Positions 47,111 to 55,087 of a DNA stretch of 64,000 nucleotides are shown piece after piece. The notes under the pieces are model-generated. The model did not search any database, was not told the DNA's origin, and worked only from the letters and a program-made list of their open reading frames with translations. The position numbers were made by a program, and so were the translations under genes. Origin of the DNA: Bacteroidales bacterium (GTDB lineage: Bacteria; Bacteroidota; Bacteroidia; Bacteroidales; Muribaculaceae); the NCBI GenBank assembly GCA_910575545.1, contig CAJTFH010000005.1, positions 62,001 through 126,000 of the forward strand. Reading direction: 5' to 3'. Every line of letters starts with the position of its first letter. The stretch's first letter is position 1.

Positions 47111-50100
47111 ATGTATAGAATTAAGAATGTGGCGATGGGAGCATGTGCTGTATTGTGTTCCTTGACCGCAAATGCACTGTCGGTGGGGATGCTCCGCACG
47201 CAGTATCTTGAAAACCCGGTTGGGATTGATGTGGCAGCCCCGGCGTTTTGCTGGCAGATAGAATCGGATGTGCGCTCCACCTTGCAGCAGTCATACCGCA
47301 TTGAGATGGCTACAGACAAAGGGATGTCTGCGATAGTATATGACTCGGGGATTGTCGAGTCTGCTGAATCGGCAGGGGTTACTCTCGAGGGGTTGAATCT
47401 GCAGCCGTCGACGCGTTATTACTGGCGTGTGACGGTTACCGACAACCACGGTTCGACAGCGGTGTCTGACGGGAAAGCCTTTTTTGAAACCGGCCTTATG
47501 GATTCAGGCTGGGGCGGGGCGGAGTGGATCAAGGCGGCGTCGCCCAAGGGTGGCGCATCGCTCCGTTATACCATCGAGGCGGATATGACGTTGATCCGCG
47601 ATGCGGCATCGGTGGTGTTTGCCTATGGAGGCACAAACCGCTATTTCATGTGGGCAATCAATACTAACGACCGTGATTACCCATTGGTGCGGCGCCATGT
47701 CTATTCCGGCGGCCCGGATCCGCAGTTTTCCGACACACGAATCGACGCTTTCACAAAAGAACAGCTTCTCGGCCACGAAAGGCGCCTCCGTATAGAGGTC
47801 GAAGGAAATGAGGTTGAAACTTTCATTGATGATGTCAAAGTCGACACATATACCGATAACAGCGGGCGGCTTACCGGGGGGCTTATAGGATTCAGGGTAT
47901 ATAAAGATGCTGTTGACGAGCAGGCATATTGGGATAATGTGAAGGTTACGACCTATAATGCCGACGGTATCGGCGAGATTGCCGTGGATGAGGATTTTGA
48001 AGATGATACCCATGACTTCTCTGCCGGTCGGGTGGTTGAGGTTGATGGTAACCGGAAGCTCTATTCGGTTTCATCCCATGGTGAATCGAAGGTGCTCCAG
48101 GATGCTGCCACTGCCGCGCCTCGTTTCCGCAAGGATTTCGCGCTGGAAGGGAAGGTGAAGCGGGCCCGGCTCTATACCTCGGCTCTGGGTGTCTATAACG
48201 TGTATATCAACGGAAGCCGAGTGGGGAGCCTCCAGGACGACGGCACTATGGTTTATGACGAGCTTATGCCTGGCTGGACGGATTACCGGTCGACGGTTTT
48301 CTATATGACCCATGATGTGGCCGGTCTGTTGAAAGAGGGGAATAATGCCATAGGCGCCCTTGTTGCCAGCGGATGGTGGTGCGGTGATGTGTCGCACGGC
48401 ATCTATGGCTCTACAAACACTGCGTTTATAGCCAAACTGGTTGTCGAGCTTGAAAACGGGGAGGTTGTGACGGTTGTGACCGATCCTACATGGCGGTCGT
48501 CGGCCGCCGGGGCGGTGAAAAGCGGTGAGATTTACCACGGGGAAGTCTATGATGCGCGCCGCGCCGACGGGTGGGCTATGCCCGGCTATGGTGTTGCGGG
48601 ATGGTCAGCCGTTGAGCCCGACAATCAGAAAAAAGGTGTTTTGATGGCGCATGAAGGCCCGACGGTGAGGGTCAGGCCGGAGATGGAGCGCAAGCCTGTT
48701 TCGATGACCGTGTATGACCGGATTAAGGATAATGGCACGACGTATGGGGAGATAAATGTTGTCAGAACTTCAGGCAACGGCTCTCTCAGTTTGAAGAAGG
48801 GTGAGACGGCGGTGGTTGATTTCGGGCAGAACGCGTCGGGCTGGGCGAAATTCAAGGTTAAAGGCGCACGTGGCACGCGTGTTGACTTGCGTTATGCCGA
48901 AATGGTCAACGACTCCGGCGAATCCGCGCGCGGGAATGACGGGCCGAAAGGGGCGCTCTACACGGTTGCCCTGCGCTCGGCAAAAGCCTGTGGCAGCTAT
49001 ACACTCAATGGAGACGAATCGGGGGAGACCTATGCGCCCACAACGACTTTCTACGGATTCCGTTATTGCGATATAACGGCTACGGATGATGTTGAGATTT
49101 CATGGATTACGGCTGAGACTGTGTGCACAGCCACCGAGGAGATGTCGACGATAAAGGTAGATGATGCCGATGTCAACCGGCTTTACAGTAACATTGTCTG
49201 GGGGCAACGCAGTAACTTCCTGAGCGTGCCTACCGACTGTCCCCAACGCGACGAGCGGCTTGGATGGACGGCCGACACCCAGATATTTTCTTTGGCTGCC
49301 AGCTATAACGCGCAGGTGCAGGGCTTCTACCACAAGTGGATGCGCGACATGCGCGACGGCCAGCTTGAAAACGGGGCATATCCCAATGTGGCTCCGTTCA
49401 ACTGGGTTGAACACGGGTCGTGTGCGTGGGCTGATGCCGGAATCATTCTGCCGTGGAATGTCTATGTGATGTATGGCGACAAGAAAATAATCGAGGAAAA
49501 CTATGAGTCGATGGTCAGATATATGGACTGGCTGGCGACACAGAAAGAGGGGACATATGAATATCTTGGTTCAGACACCCGATATGGCGACTGGCTTGCG
49601 TTTGAGGATACCGACAAACGCTATATCTCTGTGGCGCATTATGGCTACATGGCCGACATCATGAGCAGGATGTCGAGAGCGTTGAGTGAGACTGAAGGTG
49701 ACAGTTATGATGTGAAGGCCTCGGAGTATGCCGACTTGTTCGGCAAGATAAAGGGGGAGTTCAAGCGTAGATATGTAGGCGGCCGCGAGGGGGCGTTGCG
49801 CCTTAAATCGCAATGTGCCCATCTGTTGGCGTTGAAATTCAATATGCTGCCTGATGAGAAAAGCGTGGAAGCGTCGAAAAAGGCCCTCCGCGACCGGATT
49901 GTGGCCAATGGCAATAAACTGGCTACCGGTTTCATAGGCACCGGTGTGATTAACCAGACGTTGAGTGAATATGGTATGGATGACCTTGCCTACACCCTTC
50001 TGCTGCAACATGACTGCCCGTCGTGGCTCTACAGCGTAGACCAGGGTGCCACCACCATCTGGGAGCGATGGAACAGCTATACCCGTGAAGACGGATTCAG

Positions 50101-50776
50101 CAAGAATATAGAGATGAATTCGTTTAACCACTATGCCTACGGGGCTGTTGGCGAGTGGATGTACCGTTATATGGCTGGTATAGCCCCGGATATGCAAAAT
50201 CCCGGATTCAAACATATAGTGTTGCGTCCGGCATTTGACGCTGACCGCCGGATATCAAATGTAGATGCCACCTTCGGTTCAAACTACGGGCCTGTCAAAG
50301 CCATGTGGAAGACCGGGGATGGCGGGGCCTATGCCTACAATGTGACTATTCCGGCCAATACGACGGCTACCCTGACTCTCCCTTCCGCTCCTGAAGGGAT
50401 GGCGCTTTATGAAAGCGGTGTTGCCGCAGGCGAAGCCACGGGGGTAACGGATTATAACGACAACGGGGTTGAAACGACCATGACCCTCGGCTCCGGTTCA
50501 TATAGTTTCAATGTGGGCAATCCACAGGGAGGCCTTGACGAGGTGGCCGGGGCTTCAGGGCTTGTGGTCCATCCCAATCCCTGCACCGATGTTGTGTGTG
50601 TGAAAGTTGATGCAGCGATTAAGGGGCTGGAACTCCGGTCGATGTCGGGTGTTATAGTAAAAGAGGTGGCTGACAGCCCGTCAATGAGCGTCGGCGGCTG
50701 TGCGCCGGGTCTCTATCTGCTGTCGGTCACTGACGCCGCCGGAAAGGTGGAAGTTGTGAAATTGATGAAGAGATGA
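47111..50776 (+). CDS. GH78 alpha-L-rhamnosidase with an inserted lectin-like domain
   Basis: 1221 residues with a signal peptide (about 1-22). A fibronectin-like N-terminal domain (about 25-135) is followed by a beta-sandwich insert (about 140-300, ASVVFAYGGTNRYFMWAIN to AYWDNVKVTTYN) that resembles concanavalin-type laminin G/DUF1080 modules, then the GH78 N-domain (VYNVYINGSRVG, VASGWWCGDV). The catalytic (alpha/alpha)6 barrel carries CPQRDERLGWTADTQ (Glu715, likely acid) and TTIWERW (Glu985, likely base). The end (VVHPNPCTDVV ... APGLYLLSVTD) is a clear T9SS-type-A-like sorting domain. It follows the hybrid regulator gene by 73 bp and may be co-transcribed. It releases terminal rhamnose; whether it serves the mannan system is unclear. 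Confidence 0.88.
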   Translation: MYRIKNVAMGACAVLCSLTANALSVGMLRTQYLENPVGIDVAAPAFCWQIESDVRSTLQQSYRIEMATDKGMSAIVYDSGIVESAESAGVTLEGLNLQPSTRYYWRVTVTDNHGSTAVSDGKAFFETGLMDSGWGGAEWIKAASPKGGASLRYTIEADMTLIRDAASVVFAYGGTNRYFMWAINTNDRDYPLVRRHVYSGGPDPQFSDTRIDAFTKEQLLGHERRLRIEVEGNEVETFIDDVKVDTYTDNSGRLTGGLIGFRVYKDAVDEQAYWDNVKVTTYNADGIGEIAVDEDFEDDTHDFSAGRVVEVDGNRKLYSVSSHGESKVLQDAATAAPRFRKDFALEGKVKRARLYTSALGVYNVYINGSRVGSLQDDGTMVYDELMPGWTDYRSTVFYMTHDVAGLLKEGNNAIGALVASGWWCGDVSHGIYGSTNTAFIAKLVVELENGEVVTVVTDPTWRSSAAGAVKSGEIYHGEVYDARRADGWAMPGYGVAGWSAVEPDNQKKGVLMAHEGPTVRVRPEMERKPVSMTVYDRIKDNGTTYGEINVVRTSGNGSLSLKKGETAVVDFGQNASGWAKFKVKGARGTRVDLRYAEMVNDSGESARGNDGPKGALYTVALRSAKACGSYTLNGDESGETYAPTTTFYGFRYCDITATDDVEISWITAETVCTATEEMSTIKVDDADVNRLYSNIVWGQRSNFLSVPTDCPQRDERLGWTADTQIFSLAASYNAQVQGFYHKWMRDMRDGQLENGAYPNVAPFNWVEHGSCAWADAGIILPWNVYVMYGDKKIIEENYESMVRYMDWLATQKEGTYEYLGSDTRYGDWLAFEDTDKRYISVAHYGYMADIMSRMSRALSETEGDSYDVKASEYADLFGKIKGEFKRRYVGGREGALRLKSQCAHLLALKFNMLPDEKSVEASKKALRDRIVANGNKLATGFIGTGVINQTLSEYGMDDLAYTLLLQHDCPSWLYSVDQGATTIWERWNSYTREDGFSKNIEMNSFNHYAYGAVGEWMYRYMAGIAPDMQNPGFKHIVLRPAFDADRRISNVDATFGSNYGPVKAMWKTGDGGAYAYNVTIPANTTATLTLPSAPEGMALYESGVAAGEATGVTDYNDNGVETTMTLGSGSYSFNVGNPQGGLDEVAGASGLVVHPNPCTDVVCVKVDAAIKGLELRSMSGVIVKEVADSPSMSVGGCAPGLYLLSVTDAAGKVEVVKLMKR

Positions 50777-50800
50777 TTATGGAAATCCGATTACATGTCG

Positions 50801-50808
50801 TAAATTTG
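50801..50808 (+). promoter_or_regulatory. -7 element of the META lipoprotein gene
   Basis: TAAATTTG, 57 bp before the start codon, just past the GH78 gene; no clear TTG at the usual distance. Confidence 0.4.
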
Positions 50809-50865
50809 CCGGATAATTCAGACAAGTTCTTAATCTGAATGTTTTTTAATAATATCTAATTAATA

Positions 50866-51342
50866 ATGAACAAGAAATTGATTCTCGGGTCTTTGTCGAT
50901 GATGGCTCTGTTGGCCGTTTCATGCGGCACTACGAATAAAAATAACGTTTCTGACACGGTGGCGGAGGCTTCGTCAAAGGCTGTTGATGTAGAAGGGCAG
51001 TGGGGTATTGTCAGCGTTGTTGTGAATGACACCCTTTCTGTGAATCCCGGCGAGAATGACCGGCCGGGTGAACCTTATATCCTTTTCAAGGATGGCGATT
51101 ACTATGTGGCAACTGGTTGCAACTCCATCCGAGGCTCTTATACTTTATCGGGAGATTCGATTGCGATGGGTGCTGGAGCGAGCACTATGATGGCTTGCCC
51201 TGATATGCGCGTTGAGGATATGGTTAAGATGGTGCTTCCGGAGATACGCACGGTCGACCTCGTTAATGACAGCGTGATGCGCCTCAACAGCGGTGCTTCG
51301 GCATATATATCGCTTCTCCGCAGCAATATGCCGGTTGAGTAA
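50866..51342 (+). CDS. META-domain (HslJ-like) lipoprotein
   Basis: 158 residues. Lipoprotein signal LLAVSC (Cys20), then a linker and a META domain (about 45-155) with VEGQWGIVSVVVND, YYVATGCNSIRGSY and STMMACPDMRVEDMV, the conserved GCN and ACP-like segments of the family. HslJ relatives have roles in stress or antibiotic tolerance that are poorly understood. It follows the GH78 gene with its own -7 element and ends before a convergent gene, so it is probably independent of the glycan genes. Confidence 0.85.
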   Translation: MNKKLILGSLSMMALLAVSCGTTNKNNVSDTVAEASSKAVDVEGQWGIVSVVVNDTLSVNPGENDRPGEPYILFKDGDYYVATGCNSIRGSYTLSGDSIAMGAGASTMMACPDMRVEDMVKMVLPEIRTVDLVNDSVMRLNSGASAYISLLRSNMPVE

Positions 51343-51385
51343 AAAGGCTTCGGCGCGGTTGGGATATGTTGGCAGGGATTTGAGC

Positions 51386-51407
51386 AGGCGTTGTTTGGCG
51401 CCTCTAC
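51386..51407. repeat. Short REP-like hairpin
   Basis: AGGCG (51386-51390) pairs with CGCCT (51399-51403) and is followed by CTAC, so the complement starts GTAGAGGCGCC, like the other GTAGGG-type repeats at 26245 and 35109. The gap 51343-51630 otherwise holds only the terminator at 51526. Confidence 0.35.
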
Positions 51408-51525
51408 AGTTTCAAGGGCGTTGTCTGATGAATGGAATGAATCGGATGACGCCTTTGATGTGTGGCATGGCGGTAAAGGCCAGATGTGGCATTTATGGAC
51501 AATAAAGCTCTGTGTAGATATGACT

Positions 51526-51564
51526 TGCGCCCCGGAAGTGGATTATCCTTACTTCCGGGGCGCA
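51526..51564. terminator. Strong stem-loop between convergent genes
   Basis: A perfect 14-bp GC-rich stem (51526-51539 with 51551-51564, TGCGCCCCGGAAGT) with an 11-nt loop, between the META lipoprotein gene (+) and the secreted-protein gene ending at 51631 (-). No long T-run on either side; likely a bidirectional terminator. A weaker ...TTGTCT/AGACAA... pairing lies closer to the minus-strand gene (about 51576-51610). Confidence 0.65.
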
Positions 51565-51630
51565 GATTAAGAAGGTTGTCTAACAATCTTTTGAAAAAAA
51601 TTCAGACAATCTCTAAGCGGTAGGTCATGA

Positions 51631-54600
51631 TTATCTGATGGCTACCTTTTTGCCATTGATAATGTAGATGCCGGCGGGCAATCCGTCAGTCGGGTCTGAG
51701 ACGTTGATCCGACGTCCGTCGATGGTGTAGACGTTGACGGAATCGGTCAGGGTGTCGCTCTTGACATTCTCAATGCCTGTTACGGTGTGGATGAGCACTG
51801 TGACTGGGTTCACGATGTCTGTGGCGATGTAGGCGCCGGGGGCGCGGGCCACTTTCCGGTTGTCGGCAGAGCTGGCCGGTCTGACACTGGGAGAATCGGC
51901 AATCAGATCGGTTGGCAGGTACTCGGCTTCGTTAAGCACTCGAGAGGCGTAAATGCCATGGAAAGAGGTGGCGCCCTTTGTCACGCTTTTGGGCTGATGT
52001 GAGAAGTCGAGTGTTGAAAGGTCTACGATGCAGTCGGCTTCGGGGAGGATGATGTATGGCACACCGGCTTCAAGTCTGTCGGGCGATTCCACGAGGCGGA
52101 ACTGCAGTTCGTTGCCATTAACGCTATCGAAGCGGTAGTATGTGCCTGCGGGTGCGAGCGAGGTGTCGTGGAGTGTCACAGATGCGTAAACGTTTTTAGA
52201 GAGAGAAAGCCGGGTTGTTAGCATGGCGATGTCGATGTTCTGGCTGTTGCCTTCGAGGAAGGAAACAGACCCTTCGTTAGCTTTGAAGTTGTCGGCGGCT
52301 GCGGTTACGGTGTAGTCGCGTGATGTCTGGAGTACTTCAATGGAGAATGCGCCCTCGTTGTCAGAGGTGCCGTAGTATTCCACATTGTCGCTGCGCAACG
52401 TAACGGCTGCGTTGCCCACAGGCAGTTCCCCTTCCATCACGTGGCCTGTGACTTTACCCGCCTCCACAACGAGGTTGAGGGCGGCATGGCCGATGCAGTG
52501 ATTTGCCCAGCCGCCAAGCGAACCGTCGTCGCCGACAGTCCAGCGGGCGTAGTTTAGGAAGCGGGTGTCGGGGTCGCAGTTGTTGTAGGCATCGAAGTTA
52601 AAAGCATAGGTTGTGGATGGTGTGGTCGCACGGAGGTAAACCACAATGCTGCTCGTGCCGTCGTAGATGAACTCCTCGTTGAAGGGGAGGTTCAGGAACC
52701 AGTCGCTGGTCGAGCTGCTGCTGAATGTATAGTCGCCGTCAAACATTTTTGTTAGTGTCTCGACATCCATGACGGGTGTTTGGTCGGCATTCTGCCGGGT
52801 TTTGTCGGTCAGAGCCACCCAAGCCTCAATGTGAGCGGAATATGCCATTGTGGTGTATCCGCTGAAAGAGATTCCGTTGATAACTGTCCCGGCGGGGAGG
52901 TTGATGTAGGAAGCGGGATAGATTTGCTCGCTTAACACTTTGGTTGCCACTGATAACGGAAGCACATATTGGCTTCCTTTCTGGCTTGCTGCGGGGGCGA
53001 TGGTGTGGCGTGCGTCAATGCGCTCTTTGACCACTGTGACTGTGGTTTCAGGGGTAGCCATGGTTTCGCCGTCGGCGAAACGCACCTCGATGCTGGTGTT
53101 CACCTCCCCTGCGGCGTGGGGTGTGAATGATATGGAGAGCTCGGCAGTTCCCTGCTTTCCGGGCACTGTGACAGTTTCGTTGGCTTCATGCTCTTCACCG
53201 TTGACGGTGAGGACAAGTTTATAACCTTCGGCATCCTCATCGGTCATGTTGAAATTTTTGAGGGTTGCTTTGGCTGTGAAGAGGTTGTTGACCATGGCAG
53301 TGGGAGGGATTGTGGCTGTGATGCTCATGTCGTGGGCAACTTTTGCGTAGGGGAGGCCGTAGATATTATCGATATATACATCCGAGCCGGTGATTTTCAG
53401 GAAGTAGTCTCCAGCCGGAACCCCTTTTATTTCAAAGGTCTGGAAATCGGATGTAAGCGCGGGTGTGGAGGAGGTGGTCAAAGTGGCGTCGGGAAGTTCG
53501 GTCCAGGCTGTGCGGTCTGGCGAGTAGGCAAACTTGATTTTTGCGCTGGAGCCGGTTTTTTTAGCATCGATTGTCAGATTGGCATCGGCGGGGAAGGTTA
53601 GTTTCGGAAGCGTGAGTTCGGCCTCATTCCACGATGATGTCGGCTGGAGGTAGTTGTTGCGGTTTGACCCGGATCCTGAATAGCTGAGTTTCCATGCGTT
53701 GTTTCCTGTGCCGTTTACAATTTCGGAGGGAATCGCGCTATTGTCGGTGAAGGGGATGTAGATCAGCGCGGGGTCGAGCACTTCGGCCCTGACTTGGAGC
53801 ACGGTGAGGTCTCCGTTGCTGACGGTAAATTCGATGTTACCTGAATATACTCCCGGCTGCATTCCTTGGGGGTCGAAGGTGAAGGTGATTTCGGTTTTGC
53901 CTGAGGTGGGTATGGTCTTGGGAAGCTCCCAATTGGCAGAGAAACCTTCCGGACATTTGATTCCGTTGATGATGGCGGGGGCGGTGCCTTTTGTGGCAAG
54001 AACATACATGTTGCGTGTTGAGGTGGCGTTTACACGCCCGAAGTCGAGCACATAATCGTCCTTGAGGTCAGTGTAGCTGTCTTCGCGGAAACTGATAACA
54101 GCCTTATACTCTTTGATTTTCACTTCCGGGGATGTGGCGGTTGCGCCTGTGAAGTTGTCTGTGACAACGAATGTTGCCACCGGCCCGAGGTCGCTGAACG
54201 GGATAGGGTCGAGCGCGCATTTTAGGTTTTTCGATGCGCCTTCATCAATCGCTCCTATGTCAAATGTTTTGAGTGGTGAGGCGGCGCCTGGCAATGAGAT
54301 TGAAACTGTGAGGTTTTCTTCTGTGCCGTCGTAGGAAAAATCGCCGAGGTTCAGCAAGGAGACGCTAAGTGTGACGGAGGCCATGTTGTTTTCATCACAA
54401 ACGATGCCTGAATAACTTCCGTCGGCGCTCACGCTCTTGATGCTGAGCTTGTGTACCTTGGGAATCTCAGCTTTAGCGGCGTTGAAATCGCTGATGCGCA
54501 CATTGTTGCCATGAATGCCTATGTGGGGGTATTCGGCGTCTTCGGCAATTGGGGGGAATGCAATCTCGACCCAATCGTTGTTGTTGCTGAACGGTAGGTC

Positions 54601-55047
54601 GGAATTGGCCTGGCCGGTGTATTCTTCGCCAATCTCATATGTGCCGTCTGCACGCAGTTTCAGGGCGTAGAACCGGATAGTGCCGCTGGCGTTGTAGAGG
54701 TTTGACTTGCACCACAGCGACACAGCTCCCGACACTTTGGGCGTGACTATCATATCATTACAGGTGTAAATGTTGCCGAGCAGGTGGGATGAGATGTCTA
54801 TCCTGCCGCAATCGTTGTGGCCCGAGTAGCTGCTCTGCGAGTAGTTCTGTTTGATTACGCTGCCGGTGGCGTTGTAGGTGTCGACCACATGCCCCCAGCC
54901 CGATGCCACGGCGAATGCCGGGTCGTTACGGTCGATTTCCTTCTTGAAGTCGTAGTGGTAGTTCTCTACTATTTCCCCGCGGGCAGTGGTAGCCGCCGCT
55001 ATTGTCAATGCGGCAACGCCGAAGATTTTGATAAGAGTTTTGTTCAT
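51631..55047 (-). CDS. Large secreted multi-domain adhesin-like protein
   Basis: 1138 residues with a signal peptide (about 1-24). Several beta-sandwich regions are visible: a lectin-like N-terminal domain (about 30-170), a CARDB-like Ig domain (about 185-320), choice-of-anchor-type repeats (IEFTVSNGDLTVLQVRAEV near 410), a second lectin-like region (about 430-570), another Ig-like domain (about 580-690), and a carboxypeptidase-regulatory-like domain (about 930-1000, VTGHVMEGELPVGNAAVTLRSD). The C-terminus (LPAGIYIINGKKVAIR) is the sorting tail. No catalytic motif is seen. It is the last gene of a three-gene operon with a C10 peptidase, 40 bp downstream of it. An adhesin or a binding partner of the peptidase is the best guess. 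Confidence 0.65.
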   Translation of the reverse strand: MNKTLIKIFGVAALTIAAATTARGEIVENYHYDFKKEIDRNDPAFAVASGWGHVVDTYNATGSVIKQNYSQSSYSGHNDCGRIDISSHLLGNIYTCNDMIVTPKVSGAVSLWCKSNLYNASGTIRFYALKLRADGTYEIGEEYTGQANSDLPFSNNNDWVEIAFPPIAEDAEYPHIGIHGNNVRISDFNAAKAEIPKVHKLSIKSVSADGSYSGIVCDENNMASVTLSVSLLNLGDFSYDGTEENLTVSISLPGAASPLKTFDIGAIDEGASKNLKCALDPIPFSDLGPVATFVVTDNFTGATATSPEVKIKEYKAVISFREDSYTDLKDDYVLDFGRVNATSTRNMYVLATKGTAPAIINGIKCPEGFSANWELPKTIPTSGKTEITFTFDPQGMQPGVYSGNIEFTVSNGDLTVLQVRAEVLDPALIYIPFTDNSAIPSEIVNGTGNNAWKLSYSGSGSNRNNYLQPTSSWNEAELTLPKLTFPADANLTIDAKKTGSSAKIKFAYSPDRTAWTELPDATLTTSSTPALTSDFQTFEIKGVPAGDYFLKITGSDVYIDNIYGLPYAKVAHDMSITATIPPTAMVNNLFTAKATLKNFNMTDEDAEGYKLVLTVNGEEHEANETVTVPGKQGTAELSISFTPHAAGEVNTSIEVRFADGETMATPETTVTVVKERIDARHTIAPAASQKGSQYVLPLSVATKVLSEQIYPASYINLPAGTVINGISFSGYTTMAYSAHIEAWVALTDKTRQNADQTPVMDVETLTKMFDGDYTFSSSSTSDWFLNLPFNEEFIYDGTSSIVVYLRATTPSTTYAFNFDAYNNCDPDTRFLNYARWTVGDDGSLGGWANHCIGHAALNLVVEAGKVTGHVMEGELPVGNAAVTLRSDNVEYYGTSDNEGAFSIEVLQTSRDYTVTAAADNFKANEGSVSFLEGNSQNIDIAMLTTRLSLSKNVYASVTLHDTSLAPAGTYYRFDSVNGNELQFRLVESPDRLEAGVPYIILPEADCIVDLSTLDFSHQPKSVTKGATSFHGIYASRVLNEAEYLPTDLIADSPSVRPASSADNRKVARAPGAYIATDIVNPVTVLIHTVTGIENVKSDTLTDSVNVYTIDGRRINVSDPTDGLPAGIYIINGKKVAIR

Positions 55048-55087
55048 CTGTGGATTGATAAAATGTTTTTGTTGAGATGAGTGGATT

